This document shows, piece after piece, positions 10,579 through 20,880 of a stretch of 64,000 bases of DNA (position 1 is the stretch's first letter; each line of letters starts with the position of its first letter). The notes below the pieces were generated by a model. The model saw nothing but the letters and a program-made list of their open reading frames with translations, did no database searches and had not been told where the DNA came from. This DNA is from Diphasiastrum complanatum (Eukaryota > Streptophyta > Lycopodiopsida > Lycopodiales > Lycopodiaceae): positions 25,761,803-25,825,802 of the forward strand of contig CM055092.1 of NCBI GenBank assembly GCA_029204225.1. The letters are read 5' to 3'. The translations under genes were made by a program, and so were the position numbers.

Positions 10579-12147
10579 CTAAACATCATGCCAAGCCATG
10601 GATTCCAAGGCATTTTGTGCACTTGAAGATACATCAATTAAAATATTAAGTGCATAAATAATGTTGCCAAAGACAACTTGTCTTGCTTGATCCATATGAT
10701 TGAGCCTAGATGGCTCCATCTTGATACTCAAGATTCTTCTTGGAGTCCTCGGGTCTTGAGCTTGCTCCTCCACTTGACTTGACTCCAAACCATCAATGAA
10801 TTGAATAAGGTGTTGATCCAAATGTGCTTCTTCAAGTTTACAAATCTTCCACTCTTGAAAGATCACATTTCCACCATTGACAAATTCTTTGGCTGAAAAC
10901 AAGTAGATTCTACAATCTCTACTTGAAGAGCGAAACACTACCATTATTCCTATCATTGAAATAGGATAATCTTTGGTCCTTACATTGGAATGATCATGCA
11001 CAAAGCATGTGGACACAAAGATTTCCAAAGCAAATGATGTTTCATCTTTTATGACTCTATTCAAACTATTACAAAAATAGTTATCCAATGAAATTGCTTT
11101 ATCAACAACAAATGTAGATTTCAAAGCATCCCATTTCATTGTCTTGTCATACAAAGTAATAAACACCATGGATCTTAAAGATAAGAAACAAGTCACCTCA
11201 TGTCTACTACTACTTTCCAAAAAGTATTCAAAGATAGTAGACTCTCCAATGCTTACCACCCTTGCAAGATGCACACTTGAATGGACAATTTGCATGCAAT
11301 TTGATGACTCGGCCATTGTCATTGAGGACTCCCTTGGAACTCTCATGCTTTGAGGCTGATCCTCAAGATCTTCCTCCTTTTGATGCTCCTCCTCAATGCA
11401 AGCAAAATCACACTTTGCCAAGATCTCCTCTTGAGTGATCTCCTCCTTTGCCAAGCTCATTCTTTCAAAAGCAACACTAGCTTCCAACTTAAACAATCTT
11501 CCATGTTTAAATCCCTTTGCAATGCAAACATCATTCTTCAAGATGAAGCAAACACCATGCTTAAAGTGGACATCCAAACCACTTTCTAAGAGTAGACCAA
11601 CACTAAGCATATTCTTGGTGATTGATGGTACATAAAGGACATTTTCTAGATCCATGCATTTTGAGGATTCTAGACACAAAGATATGGTGCCAACACCATC
11701 TATCCTACACTCTTCATCATTTGCAGTAAAGACAAACTTTTTAGCATCATTGAATGAGTGTAAGGTTGAGAAAAAGTCCTTTTCACAAGACATGTGGGAG
11801 CTAGCCCCACTGTCGATCCACCAATTGTCTCTTGAATTGCTATTGCTTGTCGGTGAGGATGTAGATGCCATCAAGAATACATCTACTTCATCCTCCTCCT
11901 CCTCCTTTGCAAGGTTTCCTTGTTTGTCCTCCTCCACTTGTGCTCTTAGCCTCTTGTAGCATTCAGATGCATAATGCCCCTTCTTTCCACAAAAGAAGCA
12001 TTTTTGCTTTGACTTGTCCTTTGAGCTTGATGCATCATCCTCTTCTTTGGCCTCCTTTGGATGCTTCTTCTTTCCATTGGTCTTCTTTTTGCCCTTGAAT
12101 GAGAAATTGTCTTTCTCATCACCATCCTGCAACGACAAGGAACTCAT
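10579..12147 (-). CDS. Copia protease-region polyprotein without integrase or RT
   Basis: A 522-codon uninterrupted frame. Residues 1-50 are a Lys-rich gag tail. A perfect CCHC knuckle (CFFCGKKGHYASEC) is near 50-63. An aspartic protease follows at about 108-200 with WWIDSGASSHMS (catalytic D-S-G), then MDLENVLYVPSITKNMLSVG. A short pre-integrase tail (HGRLFKLE) ends near 225. The remaining 300 residues stay open but match no catalytic domain. Only the end resembles the integrase C-terminus (RIYLFSAKEFV ... VIFQEWK, then a QDPRTPRR linker). The start ATG overlaps the gag stop as ATGA. The open frame with lost enzyme motifs suggests a non-autonomous family that still uses its gag and protease. 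Confidence 0.8.
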   Translation of the reverse strand: MSSLSLQDGDEKDNFSFKGKKKTNGKKKHPKEAKEEDDASSSKDKSKQKCFFCGKKGHYASECYKRLRAQVEEDKQGNLAKEEEEDEVDVFLMASTSSPTSNSNSRDNWWIDSGASSHMSCEKDFFSTLHSFNDAKKFVFTANDEECRIDGVGTISLCLESSKCMDLENVLYVPSITKNMLSVGLLLESGLDVHFKHGVCFILKNDVCIAKGFKHGRLFKLEASVAFERMSLAKEEITQEEILAKCDFACIEEEHQKEEDLEDQPQSMRVPRESSMTMAESSNCMQIVHSSVHLARVVSIGESTIFEYFLESSSRHEVTCFLSLRSMVFITLYDKTMKWDALKSTFVVDKAISLDNYFCNSLNRVIKDETSFALEIFVSTCFVHDHSNVRTKDYPISMIGIMVVFRSSSRDCRIYLFSAKEFVNGGNVIFQEWKICKLEEAHLDQHLIQFIDGLESSQVEEQAQDPRTPRRILSIKMEPSRLNHMDQARQVVFGNIIYALNILIDVSSSAQNALESMAWHDV

Positions 12148-12758
12148 CCTAGATTTGCATGGAGCATCCTACACTCTTCAGCCACTAATACACTGTGAAG
12201 ATTTTCTATAGTCGGCAAAGTGTCTTGGATGGCAAAACTTTGGACCAAATTTGCAAAGTCATCTCCTAGACCATTAAGGACAATTTGTACAAGATCTCCA
12301 TCATGAATCTTCTCTCCAATGGAAGCCAACTCCCTATTTAGAGACTTGATTCTGAGTACATAATCCTGTGCACTCTCCTCACTTCTCCTCATGCTTTGCA
12401 AAATTTGATTTCTAAGCATAAGAACTCTAGAAGTGTTGCTAGACTCATAGATTGATTTTAAAGACTCCCAAGCCTCTTTAGCATTAGTACAAGCTGATAC
12501 TTCTCTCAAAAGATCATTGCTCACATTCATCTTCACACAATGAAGTGCAAGCCTAGATCTCTTCTTGTATCTAGCTAACTCCTGTGCACCTAGAGGTTCA
12601 TCTTCATCTTCAATCAAAAACTCATAAAGGTCTTGGAGCACCAATAGTGACTCCATTCTAACCTTCCAAATAGCATAATTTGTAGAATTCAACCTCTCAC
12701 TAGCTTCTAGAAGGTATGCTCCAGCAGATCCCATCTTACTAGTGACTTCTACAAACAA
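12144..12758 (-). CDS. Copia gag (capsid)
   Basis: A 204-codon frame with the plant copia gag signature: ERLNSTNYAIWKVRMESLL near residues 22-40, AKEAWESLKSIYESSN near 94-109, LRNQILQSMRRSEE near 115, and GDDFANLVQSFAIQ near 168. It would build the particle. The stop overlaps the next ORF's ATG (ATGA), whereas gag and pol are normally one frame in copia elements. Either a one-base frameshift or a real two-cistron layout explains this. The start was chosen because a conserved MGSAGAYLLEASERL lies ten residues downstream; the true start could be that second Met. Confidence 0.85.
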   Translation of the reverse strand: MFVEVTSKMGSAGAYLLEASERLNSTNYAIWKVRMESLLVLQDLYEFLIEDEDEPLGAQELARYKKRSRLALHCVKMNVSNDLLREVSACTNAKEAWESLKSIYESSNTSRVLMLRNQILQSMRRSEESAQDYVLRIKSLNRELASIGEKIHDGDLVQIVLNGLGDDFANLVQSFAIQDTLPTIENLHSVLVAEECRMLHANLG

Positions 12759-12764
12759 GAAATA

Positions 12765-13113
12765 GATTTGATTGACTTGAAACTCACAAAGGTCTCACAC
12801 TTGCAGTGTTTCACTCAAATTTGATTTCTAATCCAACAAATGGACTTATAATCACAGTTCTATCACTCCCTCACAAAGCTGGAATGAAGATAAGATGAAG
12901 TGAAAACTACTTTCAAACAAATCTTGCCAAGAAATGGATTTGATTGTCTCTAGAAACTCACTAAGGTCTCTCTCTTGTAGTTTTTCACTCAAATTAGATT
13001 TCTAATCCAACAAATGGACTTATAATCTCAGTTCTAACACTCCCTCACAAAGTTGGAATGAAGATAAGATGATGTGAAATCTACTTACAATCAAATCTTG
13101 CCAATTTTGGCTA
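12765..13113 (-). repeat. Tandem duplication of about 174 bp in the element leader
   Basis: Two adjacent copies, starting at about 12765 and 12938, share ACTCACAAAGGTCTC-like, TTCTAATCCAACAAATGGAC and TGGAATGAAGATAAGATGA blocks with a few substitutions. They lie between the primer site and gag, so they belong to the 5' untranslated leader where packaging signals normally lie. Confidence 0.7.
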
Positions 13114-13526
13114 TTTTTGGACAAAAAAATGACTTAATCTCTTTCTTCCTTCTTGGTGTACTTTCAAGACCTGTTTTTAACCTTAATAGGACTTGAACTC
13201 ATCCTAGATTAATTAGATTCCATGAAACAAATTCAAATCTAATCAATGGCAAATGATCTTGGTAGATTATCCTAGGATCTCCACCAAAAATTACACCAAT
13301 AGCTCACAAATTGAATTTTTTTGGATCAAATGAATACCATGCATTAAATGCAGGTTCAGAGGTGACCACACACGTGGACAGTACGGATTTGGACCCCTAC
13401 CAAGTTTGGGATAAAATCTCCTCACCAAAATCAAGATTCTAGCTTGCCCTCTCAATACTAGCTTTTAGCACCAAAACTTGCTAAAAATGGATTTGCATTA
13501 GATCAATGGCTTATGCTCTTGTACTT

Positions 13527-13539
13527 GGCTCTGATATCA
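13527..13539 (-). other. Primer binding site, tRNA-Met type
   Basis: On the minus strand TGATATCAGAGCC directly follows the LTR end TTTTACA. It resembles the TGGTATCAGAGC priming site complementary to initiator tRNA-Met that is common in plant copia elements. Confidence 0.75.
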
Positions 13540-14096
13540 TGTAAAAGTACTGTACTTTAGGACCATAAATGGATCTACAAAAGATCCACAAGAGTGATTG
13601 GATGCTTGCTTAACAATCTATCAAAAAACTAGACACAAAAAAGTTGATCTAGATTGGCAATTTGACAAACAACAAGCATTAACAATCAAAAGCATTGATA
13701 AACATTGAAATCCGAGACCACACGTGTGTACTACAGGCTGTAGTACGGCCTTCAACCTGAGAAACAAGTAGAAATTGATTTCGTTTCATTTGGATCACAA
13801 AAACTCAATGTACATAGTGAACTAGCTTGAGATTGCCAATGAGCTCCAAAAATTTTCTATCTTCTCACTATGGAGAGAGGGAATACATAGCAAATTCGAC
13901 TTCCTTCTTGAAGTTAGGTGGATTTCCAGCATTTAATAAGGAAGATAACTCACTCTCCTTGACCTAAAATGAAACCCTAGTCTATTTCCTAGAGTTATGC
14001 TTGGTAGGTAGCTAGTTGGTCAAATTTTCACCTTAAACTTAGGTGTAGGTCCTATAAAGTAGGGATGACCACCAAATAGACATGACGAACTCTCTT
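13540..14096 (-). repeat. 5' LTR, truncated
   Basis: Begins TGTAAAAG at 13540 and follows the left LTR nearly base for base until TCTCTT at 14091-14096, then leaves it. The missing terminal 150 bp are at 41414-41563 in inverted orientation. The six bases TCTCTT are present in both halves. Confidence 0.9.
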
Positions 14097-15750
14097 TATT
14101 CTTTCTAATCAACACAAAGATTTGTGGAAAATAGTAGATCCTAGCTTGAATATTTGAGGACTAATGTGGTAGGCCAAGTCCTAATTGTTCTGAATCGCAC
14201 TTCTCATCTTATTATATAAGTTTGGAATTTGAGGGAGGAAAAGATATTCTTTGTGTCTTATTTCTAATTGGTTAGAAACAATGTGAAAGTTAGACTCTTG
14301 AAACTAGTCAAGATTGTTTAGTTACCATTCACCAAGGGTGCACATTGATTAGGTAAGATGAATAAATCTACCTGATTTAGTAATCTACTTGTAAAATATG
14401 TGAGATCTCTAGCTCATGATATAGTTGATCATGATAACTACCTACATTCATTTCCTGTATCACAATAATATTTAGTCTTGAGGCATGTACAACAATCAAT
14501 ATATGTTAAACTTTTGCATCATGTTTTTGCCTTTTTGATTTGATCTTCAACTTTCATATGACAATCTTCTTATGCCAAGAATTGCATTCAATAAAGATCA
14601 AATGCGTGTGATAAAAAATTCTCAGATTTCACATACATGAAATGGAAAAGAGTACATTCATTTTTTTTGCATTGTCTCTAAGGACAACTTTTGTTGTGTG
14701 ATCATGAAGGAATTTTTTCCTATCATATGGATCCAAAAATCAAGTGGATCTCCTTTTGCTTAGATCTATATATCCTGATAGAATTGCCAGAGCTAATGAT
14801 CTCATAGGAACATTTCTTGGCACGTAATTGAACACTTTAAGAGCAACATCTCTTTTGACAAAAATGATTTTATATGTAATTTTGGATATTTATGCCCCTA
14901 GGCAAAATATCCAAAATTACATAGGGCCTTAATGGCCATGATTAAGGTTCCCGCATTCACAAAAAACCTTTCATGAAGAATACAAATTTCGTTATTCACA
15001 AAATATTTCAAGTAATGAGCCAATGAGGCATCCTTCTGTCTCCCGCCTTGTCTCTCAATCCTCCACGCTTGTTGGCAAAGGCATCAACTTCAACGATTTC
15101 CTATGACACATAATCAAGTGCTAGTCACTCTAGTAGATCAATCATCAGTTACGAGTTAAATAGTAAATGATTTTTGTGAGACAGTGTGCTTACCAAATCC
15201 TCCTCGTACACCAACAGTTGTGACCAGCAATATTGGTCAATTGCTGGTCAGCTAGAATAGTATATATGGGAGTTGGCGGATACTTTTTCTGAAAAGCCAA
15301 AAACTCCTCCTCACTCGGCATATTAGCCTCATATGCCCTACTCTCAGATAGCATCCTTTGAAAGGCATCTGTGCCACTTGCCCATTCTTCTTGGTCCTCA
15401 TAGTCGATGCCATCTATGAGGTCGTCATCATCAAAGCAATAAAATCATTAAATTCAGAAATCATTTATAAGAGATCATATCTCATCTTCTCTGAGATCCA
15501 TTACGTCTCCGATATCGTTAACGGACATGTTAGACACACATGCATCATACAAAGAGATAATACTCTTATGACCCTCTCCAGCTAGCCAGCATCCGTGTTT
15601 TGATTTAGACAAATTTGTTCGTGGTGTATTGGCTGGATCTGCTCCATCAAGAATCTATATGAACCGCGACAAGAGAGTCTTATAAGAAAAAATTATAAAT
15701 TATAGATTAAAAAATTAGACGGCTAAATATGCATCACTGGACTTACCGAA
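14097..15750. other. Gene-free stretch right of the inversion breakpoint
   Basis: AT-rich sequence with no supported gene. Short frames such as 15358-15585 show no family features. Sequence from 14097 on is the left end of the inferred inverted segment. Confidence 0.4.
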
Positions 15751-18009
15751 ACTATGAAATCTCCCCAATGTGCAATTTTGACACTCCACCAACTCATCCA
15801 GCTGTCCATCGATGGTAGGTCAGTGTCCCTCACTTTTCCATTCCGCCACCATTGTCGAATCAACCTATATTGTGCCAGTGTCTCCTCTTTTGTGGCAGAT
15901 GTTCTCCATTGCTTTGTGCTCTGCTTGATGATCTTTTAGAACAAACTTCTTGGTATGCATATGCAGGCTACGATCATTCTCGTCCAGTCATTTCATTTTC
16001 TAGGCTCCATTGAATACAGTGCGGACTGCTCTCCAATTTGCTTGTGTCTCATCTGCCATGAACCCGTGTTTGTTTTCTTTTGCCCCACACATTCCATAAT
16101 AGAGTTTAATAAATTCCAAAATAGTACTTGAGACTTGGTGTCTTCTTCTTTCATCTCACATGTGGCTATTGTCAATAGTTCTTGGATACTACAAATTACA
16201 AATTCAGCGAGTATCGGTGCCACCTAGTGTGAATACATAATTTTGAATTAAACTTTATAGGTATCAGACAACATGTATACCTTGGATCATACACATGGCA
16301 CCCCATTGTTGTCCAATTGAGGACTCGTCTAGTATGATCGAATTGTACCCATGCATTCCTCATATCACCATTGCTAGTTCTCTGCATTCAAATCACAAGA
16401 TCCACACCTGATGCAGGCCCCTTTGTGGACATCTTAAAACCAAGCAGCACTCATCAGCGGGACCCTATCATGGGAATCTACTACCATGAAAAAACTCATA
16501 CATTTTTCTTTAGCAACAACAAGCTGTCCAGACCATCTCTTAAAGGATGAGAGAAATTTCGAACATTGGTTACCATTTTCCGCAACATGTAGAAAAAGAA
16601 ACAACAAGCGAATGAATATGACATGAAAAGAAGTGAAGATTTGCAAATAGACCTTGAAATACTTGCTCAAGCAGGAAGACACCTTTTGCTCTCCACCAGG
16701 GGAATGAGCTCCTCTAGAAAGTTTGTGAGCTCCACATCGCCAACACCCTCTTTTTCCTTTTTATCTTTCTTGAGCATTGATAACATGATCAGCTCCTTCG
16801 CTATGCTCATTTGCAGTTTTCTTGGACCGACACTCCTGTCTGCTCAAACCACCCTAGCAACCAAAGACCTTGTTCTCTCGATGCTATGCTTTGAGGTTTT
16901 GGGTTGCACTTCATGTGTATGTTCTCCTTTGTGTATCATCAATCTGGTGAGACTATGATCTCTTGGCATCACATAGTACACAATGCATGAACATGATCCC
17001 ACACAAACTGCAGCCTTTTTACAAAAGGCACATGTGATGGACCCAGCACCATGAGCCATTATGCCAGTAGCACACTTCCTTTTTAATGTTCTCTTAAAAA
17101 ACGTGTTGTTCATTTTCTCGTTGTTTAGGTAATGGGGACATTTCATTGACACTCCAACATTCCAGCATAGTAACTAATTCAGATGACCCCTTCAAACAAA
17201 ACATTACTCATCACAGCCTCTGTCCATATGTGTCCATCGTATTTTTGCTCCATACCATCCATCACACTGGTTTTTCCATGCGTGGGAGGGAGTTCAAAGA
17301 TCACATCCACATTATGAATCCTGGGAATCTTGCATACAGATAGATGTGTCTTTATTTTTCCAAGTAGTTTTCTATAGTGTTTGTTCTTGGCTTTGACATA
17401 ATACATTGAAGAACACTTTGTCCTATGCAGTTGTGGTTGAGGGTGTTGTGTCTCCAAGAGTCATTGGGCCATCGGTTGTGATTGAGGGTGGTATGTCTCC
17501 AAAAGTCGTCGGCCCATTCTCATCTAGGCTATCGAGGTCAATTGTTTGCGGGTAGCTATATTCCATTGCTTTAGACTAGCACTTTTGAAAGTTATGATTT
17601 CTTACTGTTTCGGATGAGAATGGGCTATCAACATCGATGTTAAAAAAGTTTGGGTATTCTTTCTTGTTAGTGATAACCAGATACTGTGTTGATAGTGACT
17701 CTTTGAAGATATAGTGGTTGTTTCCCTCGATGTCCTTATGGCTTGTCAATGGGACTATCGTTCTAAGTTTGGTATTAGCTTCACCCATAACATTCAAATT
17801 GAAAATGACATGCCATTGTCTAGTTTTTGCTCTAAAAATTTTCTGCTTACAATAAGTCTTCCATCCATAAACTGTAATTTCAAGGGAGCAACATTGTTGC
17901 CATCAAATTGCAAGATGGCTTCCATCACACCTGGTAAAAGTGAACATGTATGAGGAGAGAACATATTTGGGTTTAGGGAAACCACCACATTTCTTAGTCT
18001 ATGTTGCAC
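15751..18009 (-). pseudogene. FLYWCH/MULE-like transposase relic
   Basis: Several minus-strand frames line up into one decayed protein. Near 17150-16850 there is a cysteine/histidine cluster (CAFCKKAAVCVGSCSCIVYY ... GEHTHEV) of the FLYWCH/WRKY-GCM1 kind found at the front of Mutator-like transposases. Further on come WTTMGCHVYDPRY (about 16310-16270) and GFMADETQANWRAV (about 16055-16014). The last two resemble blocks I recall from repeat-derived transposase-like proteins of non-seed plants. Stops and frameshifts separate the pieces, so the gene is dead. No terminal inverted repeats were found. The family call rests on recalled motifs and is moderate. Confidence 0.5.
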
Positions 18010-19467
18010 AAGTAGAAAGTAGCACTTAAGAACAAATACATTGGTATATGTGATGTTCTGGTCCGAGCTCAGCTACCACCATCCACTCTAATGAAAAGTC
18101 GGACGACGGACATTGTTGGAGGAGGATCGTCATACATGATAATTCTCAAACTGATGTGATAAATTGGACTGAGGCACTAGCCACGATAGATTGTCTTCAG
18201 TTTGATGTTTCATTAGATGAGCAATCCCCCAGGCAAAGGTCAGCCATTAACCCATTTTTTGATAAAGACAATATCTCGATCAACAGATTATAGCTACCAA
18301 TGAAGAAATCTAGTGAGGGCCATCAAGATTCCGTTTCACTTTTCATGATGAGACTAGAGGTTATACCTTAGGAACCACTGCAAGGAGTATGCAATGAAAA
18401 ATAAATAGAAGTTCTTCAGGTGTTTACCTTGGAAGAAAGTCGAGAGTATGAGGATGAGGATTTCCTCCGATATATAGATCCTGACCATTTCAAGCTTGCA
18501 CCAAAAACCCAAAACACTAGATTCACAAGAGCTTCTAGCGATCACAGATCTAATCGAAACTGCAAAGCCCCAAAAGGCAATATTGTTGTATGCTAAATGG
18601 ATATAGTGGTCTATGGAGCATCATGATCCCACATTATCCAAAATTATTGTTTTATATTGTAAAAACATTTCAATTTTTATACATGTAAATGTGCTATAGT
18701 GCCTAAATTCATGTAAAGACCTATTTGCATCTTGTAATTTCACTTTTAGGTTAGAACTTGCAACGTTTTGTGCGACGTTCTATAGACACATTCAGGCCAA
18801 TGATTGTTCTTATAAGGTCGACACTTCATGCCATTGTACACGCGCACAAATTTGAGTATCAATAGAGAGAAGAGAGCCAGTTTCCATAAGCTTGAGCGTT
18901 CTTTCCCCCTACCATCTCTTACAACATTACTTCTTATCAATTGAGTGAATACACTCTGAATGATCTATAACTGTTTGTGATACTTGTCTGTCTGTGTCAC
19001 ATATATTTTTCATTTCTTACTGAATTTCAGTTACTCTAACTTGGATTTTCAAGCGTCAGCAAAGAGTGACAATTCTAACTAATGTGTGCAAGGAATTAGC
19101 CGAAGTTGTAAGCATAACCATAAGCAATACTTCTTTCAATTCTGAATGAACTATGTGTTCAGATAATGAACTTGACTGATGCTCTGTTCTATTTGCTTCC
19201 GGTGATAAGAACTAATTCTCTGTGTTTGATCAAGAGGAATCATTAGCCAATTCGATTCTGTTTGATGAATCTATTTATAAGGATTGCTTATTGATATCCT
19301 AACAGCCTGGAAGATGAAGTAACATTTATAATCACAGACCTTGACCAAATCGTTTCACCATTGGTGTTTCTAGATGCCAATTTACCCAAATATCTTTGGA
19401 TAACTAGATATGTTGCTATAGTATAGATATCTTTGGATAGCTAGATATGTTGCTATAATATTACACA
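18010..19467. other. Gene-free stretch, probable old LTR near 18740-19100
   Basis: No supported gene. The part around 18830-18930 (GAGTATCAATAGAGAGAAGAGAGCC) reads like the R/U5 region of a plus-strand copia LTR, and coding remnants of copia follow. Exact LTR ends could not be set. An imperfect direct repeat of a TATCTTTGGATA-CTAGATATG block occurs near 19390-19455. Confidence 0.35.
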
Positions 19468-19659
19468 TCACATTCCGTTCACCTTCTTACATACCTTTAC
19501 CAATTCAACACCTCCTTGAGGTTCTACTTCTATCTCAAGTACTATGTCATAAAGATCATGAGGTACAAGCAAAGACTCCATTCGAACTTTCCAAATAGCA
19601 TAATTAGTGGATGTGAGCCTTTCATTAGCCTTAAGCAAAATAGCACCCATTGATGCCAT
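19468..19659 (-). pseudogene. Copia gag N-terminal fragment
   Basis: Sixty-three codons starting MASMGAILLKANERL and continuing TSTNYAIWKVRMESLL, the N-terminal block of plant copia gag. The similarity stops after about 45 residues. It is head to head with the plus-strand reverse transcriptase remnant that starts at once to the right. Confidence 0.7.
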
Positions 19660-20694
19660 ACATAAAAAGAGTAGGAGGAGATTTTGTGATACAAACTATT
19701 TTCGTAGATGATTCCCTAATGATAGGAAATTCCTTGACGTTGATCAAAGACATGAAAATTCAGATTTCTAAAAACTATGAAATCACAGATCTAGGAGAAA
19801 CAACAAAATGCCTCGGGCTGAGATCTGAAGAGATCGAACAAAGGGCAAAATACACTTGAGTCAGTCAAAATATGCCAGAAAGGTTCTCAAGCAGTATCAC
19901 ATGATAGACTGCAAGGAAAAGACCACACCAATGATAGTGGAGCCAAGTTGACGAAGCAAGATTGCCCACAAACGGAAGAGGAAGAATAGAATATGGCAGG
20001 TATACCCTACCAAAATTTAATCGGTAGTCTGATGTACCTTACAATTTGTACCAGACCCGATCTAGCTTTCTCTGTTTACGCCTTGATACCATTCTCTTCC
20101 AATCCTAGCATGGCATATTGACAAATGGCAAAACGAATCCTACAATATCTGAAGGGTACCCAAAACATGGGATTAACCTACAGAGCTGAAAACGAAAAAA
20201 AAAGATTCGATCTGCACCACTACAGTGATGCAAGCCGGACGAGCTGCAAAGATGACAGTCCATAACTAGAGGATGTATCATTACGTGCAAAATTGCAATC
20301 AGCTAGATATGCAAAAAGCAAACCTTGATAGCACAATCCTATTGCAAAGCTGAATAGGTCATAACTTCAAAGGTGGCGAACGAGGTAGTGTGGATGTAGA
20401 TGATGCTGGAAGCAATCGGGATACCACAAGAAGGACCATGCATGATGATGATGGACTCTTAAAGTGCCATTTATCTTTCCCAAGATCTTGTCTTCCATTC
20501 AAAGACAAAACACATACCTCTAAAGTACCATCACATTCAAGATTTAATCTCGAAGGGAGAGCTCCAGGTCCAGTACATAAAATCAGAAGACATGATTGTA
20601 GATTTGCTCACGAAGCCGCTTGACAAGCCACTCTTTGCCAAGCAAAGAAAGGTAATTGGATTAAATGTGCAACGCTGCAATGTTCAAGAAGGAG
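19660..20694 (+). pseudogene. Copia reverse transcriptase and RNase H, heavily decayed
   Basis: The start carries an FVDDSLMIGN motif (variant of YVDD) with EITDLGETTKCLGL after it. The rest is broken by many stops, but the order of blocks (RT connection, RNase H) remains, ending near 20600 in IVDLLTKPLDKPLFAKQRK, the C-terminal end of copia pol. A purine tract CAAGAAGGAG (20685-20694) then abuts a TGT LTR start. The protein is not functional. Confidence 0.75.
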
Positions 20695-20880
20695 TGTCAG
20701 AAATGGTGAACTCCTGCAACTTTGCTGCAACACAAAAGTCAACAAAACTTGACTCGAAGGTCGAACGATTCGCAAAAGTTAGCGTGCTTCCAGGACAAAC
20801 AAAGGACGAACGATTCGCAATTTATTCGCGAATCACAAACACGCCTCCAGGACCGCAAGAATCGCAAAGCGACACAAAAT
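20695..20880 (+). repeat. Start of a 3' LTR of the decayed copia element
   Basis: Starts TGTCAG directly after the purine tract. It contains two copies of CGAACGATTCGCAA (about 20762 and 20804) and a near-palindrome ATTCGC-AATTTATT-CGCGAAT. The right end of the LTR was not located; 20880 is only where these motifs end. Confidence 0.45.

Larger units (their letters stand above)
9670..14096 (-). mobile_element. Young non-autonomous copia element, right LTR truncated
   Basis: A complete left LTR (9670-10368), polypurine tract, gag-protease coding region, leader, tRNA-Met primer site and most of the right LTR (13540-14096) make this the best preserved retrotransposon here. It is on the minus strand. 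The two LTRs differ at only a handful of positions in the shared 555 bp, so it is fairly young. It lacks integrase core, reverse transcriptase and RNase H and must depend on a relative. The last 150 bp of the right LTR are missing here and are found inverted at 41414-41563 next to the matching target-site duplication. Confidence 0.9.

Noticed and set aside
11144-12211. Plus-strand frames of 65-101 codons over the copia ORF
   Set aside because: They are shadows of the 522-codon minus-strand frame, rich in Ser, Leu and Pro from its complement.
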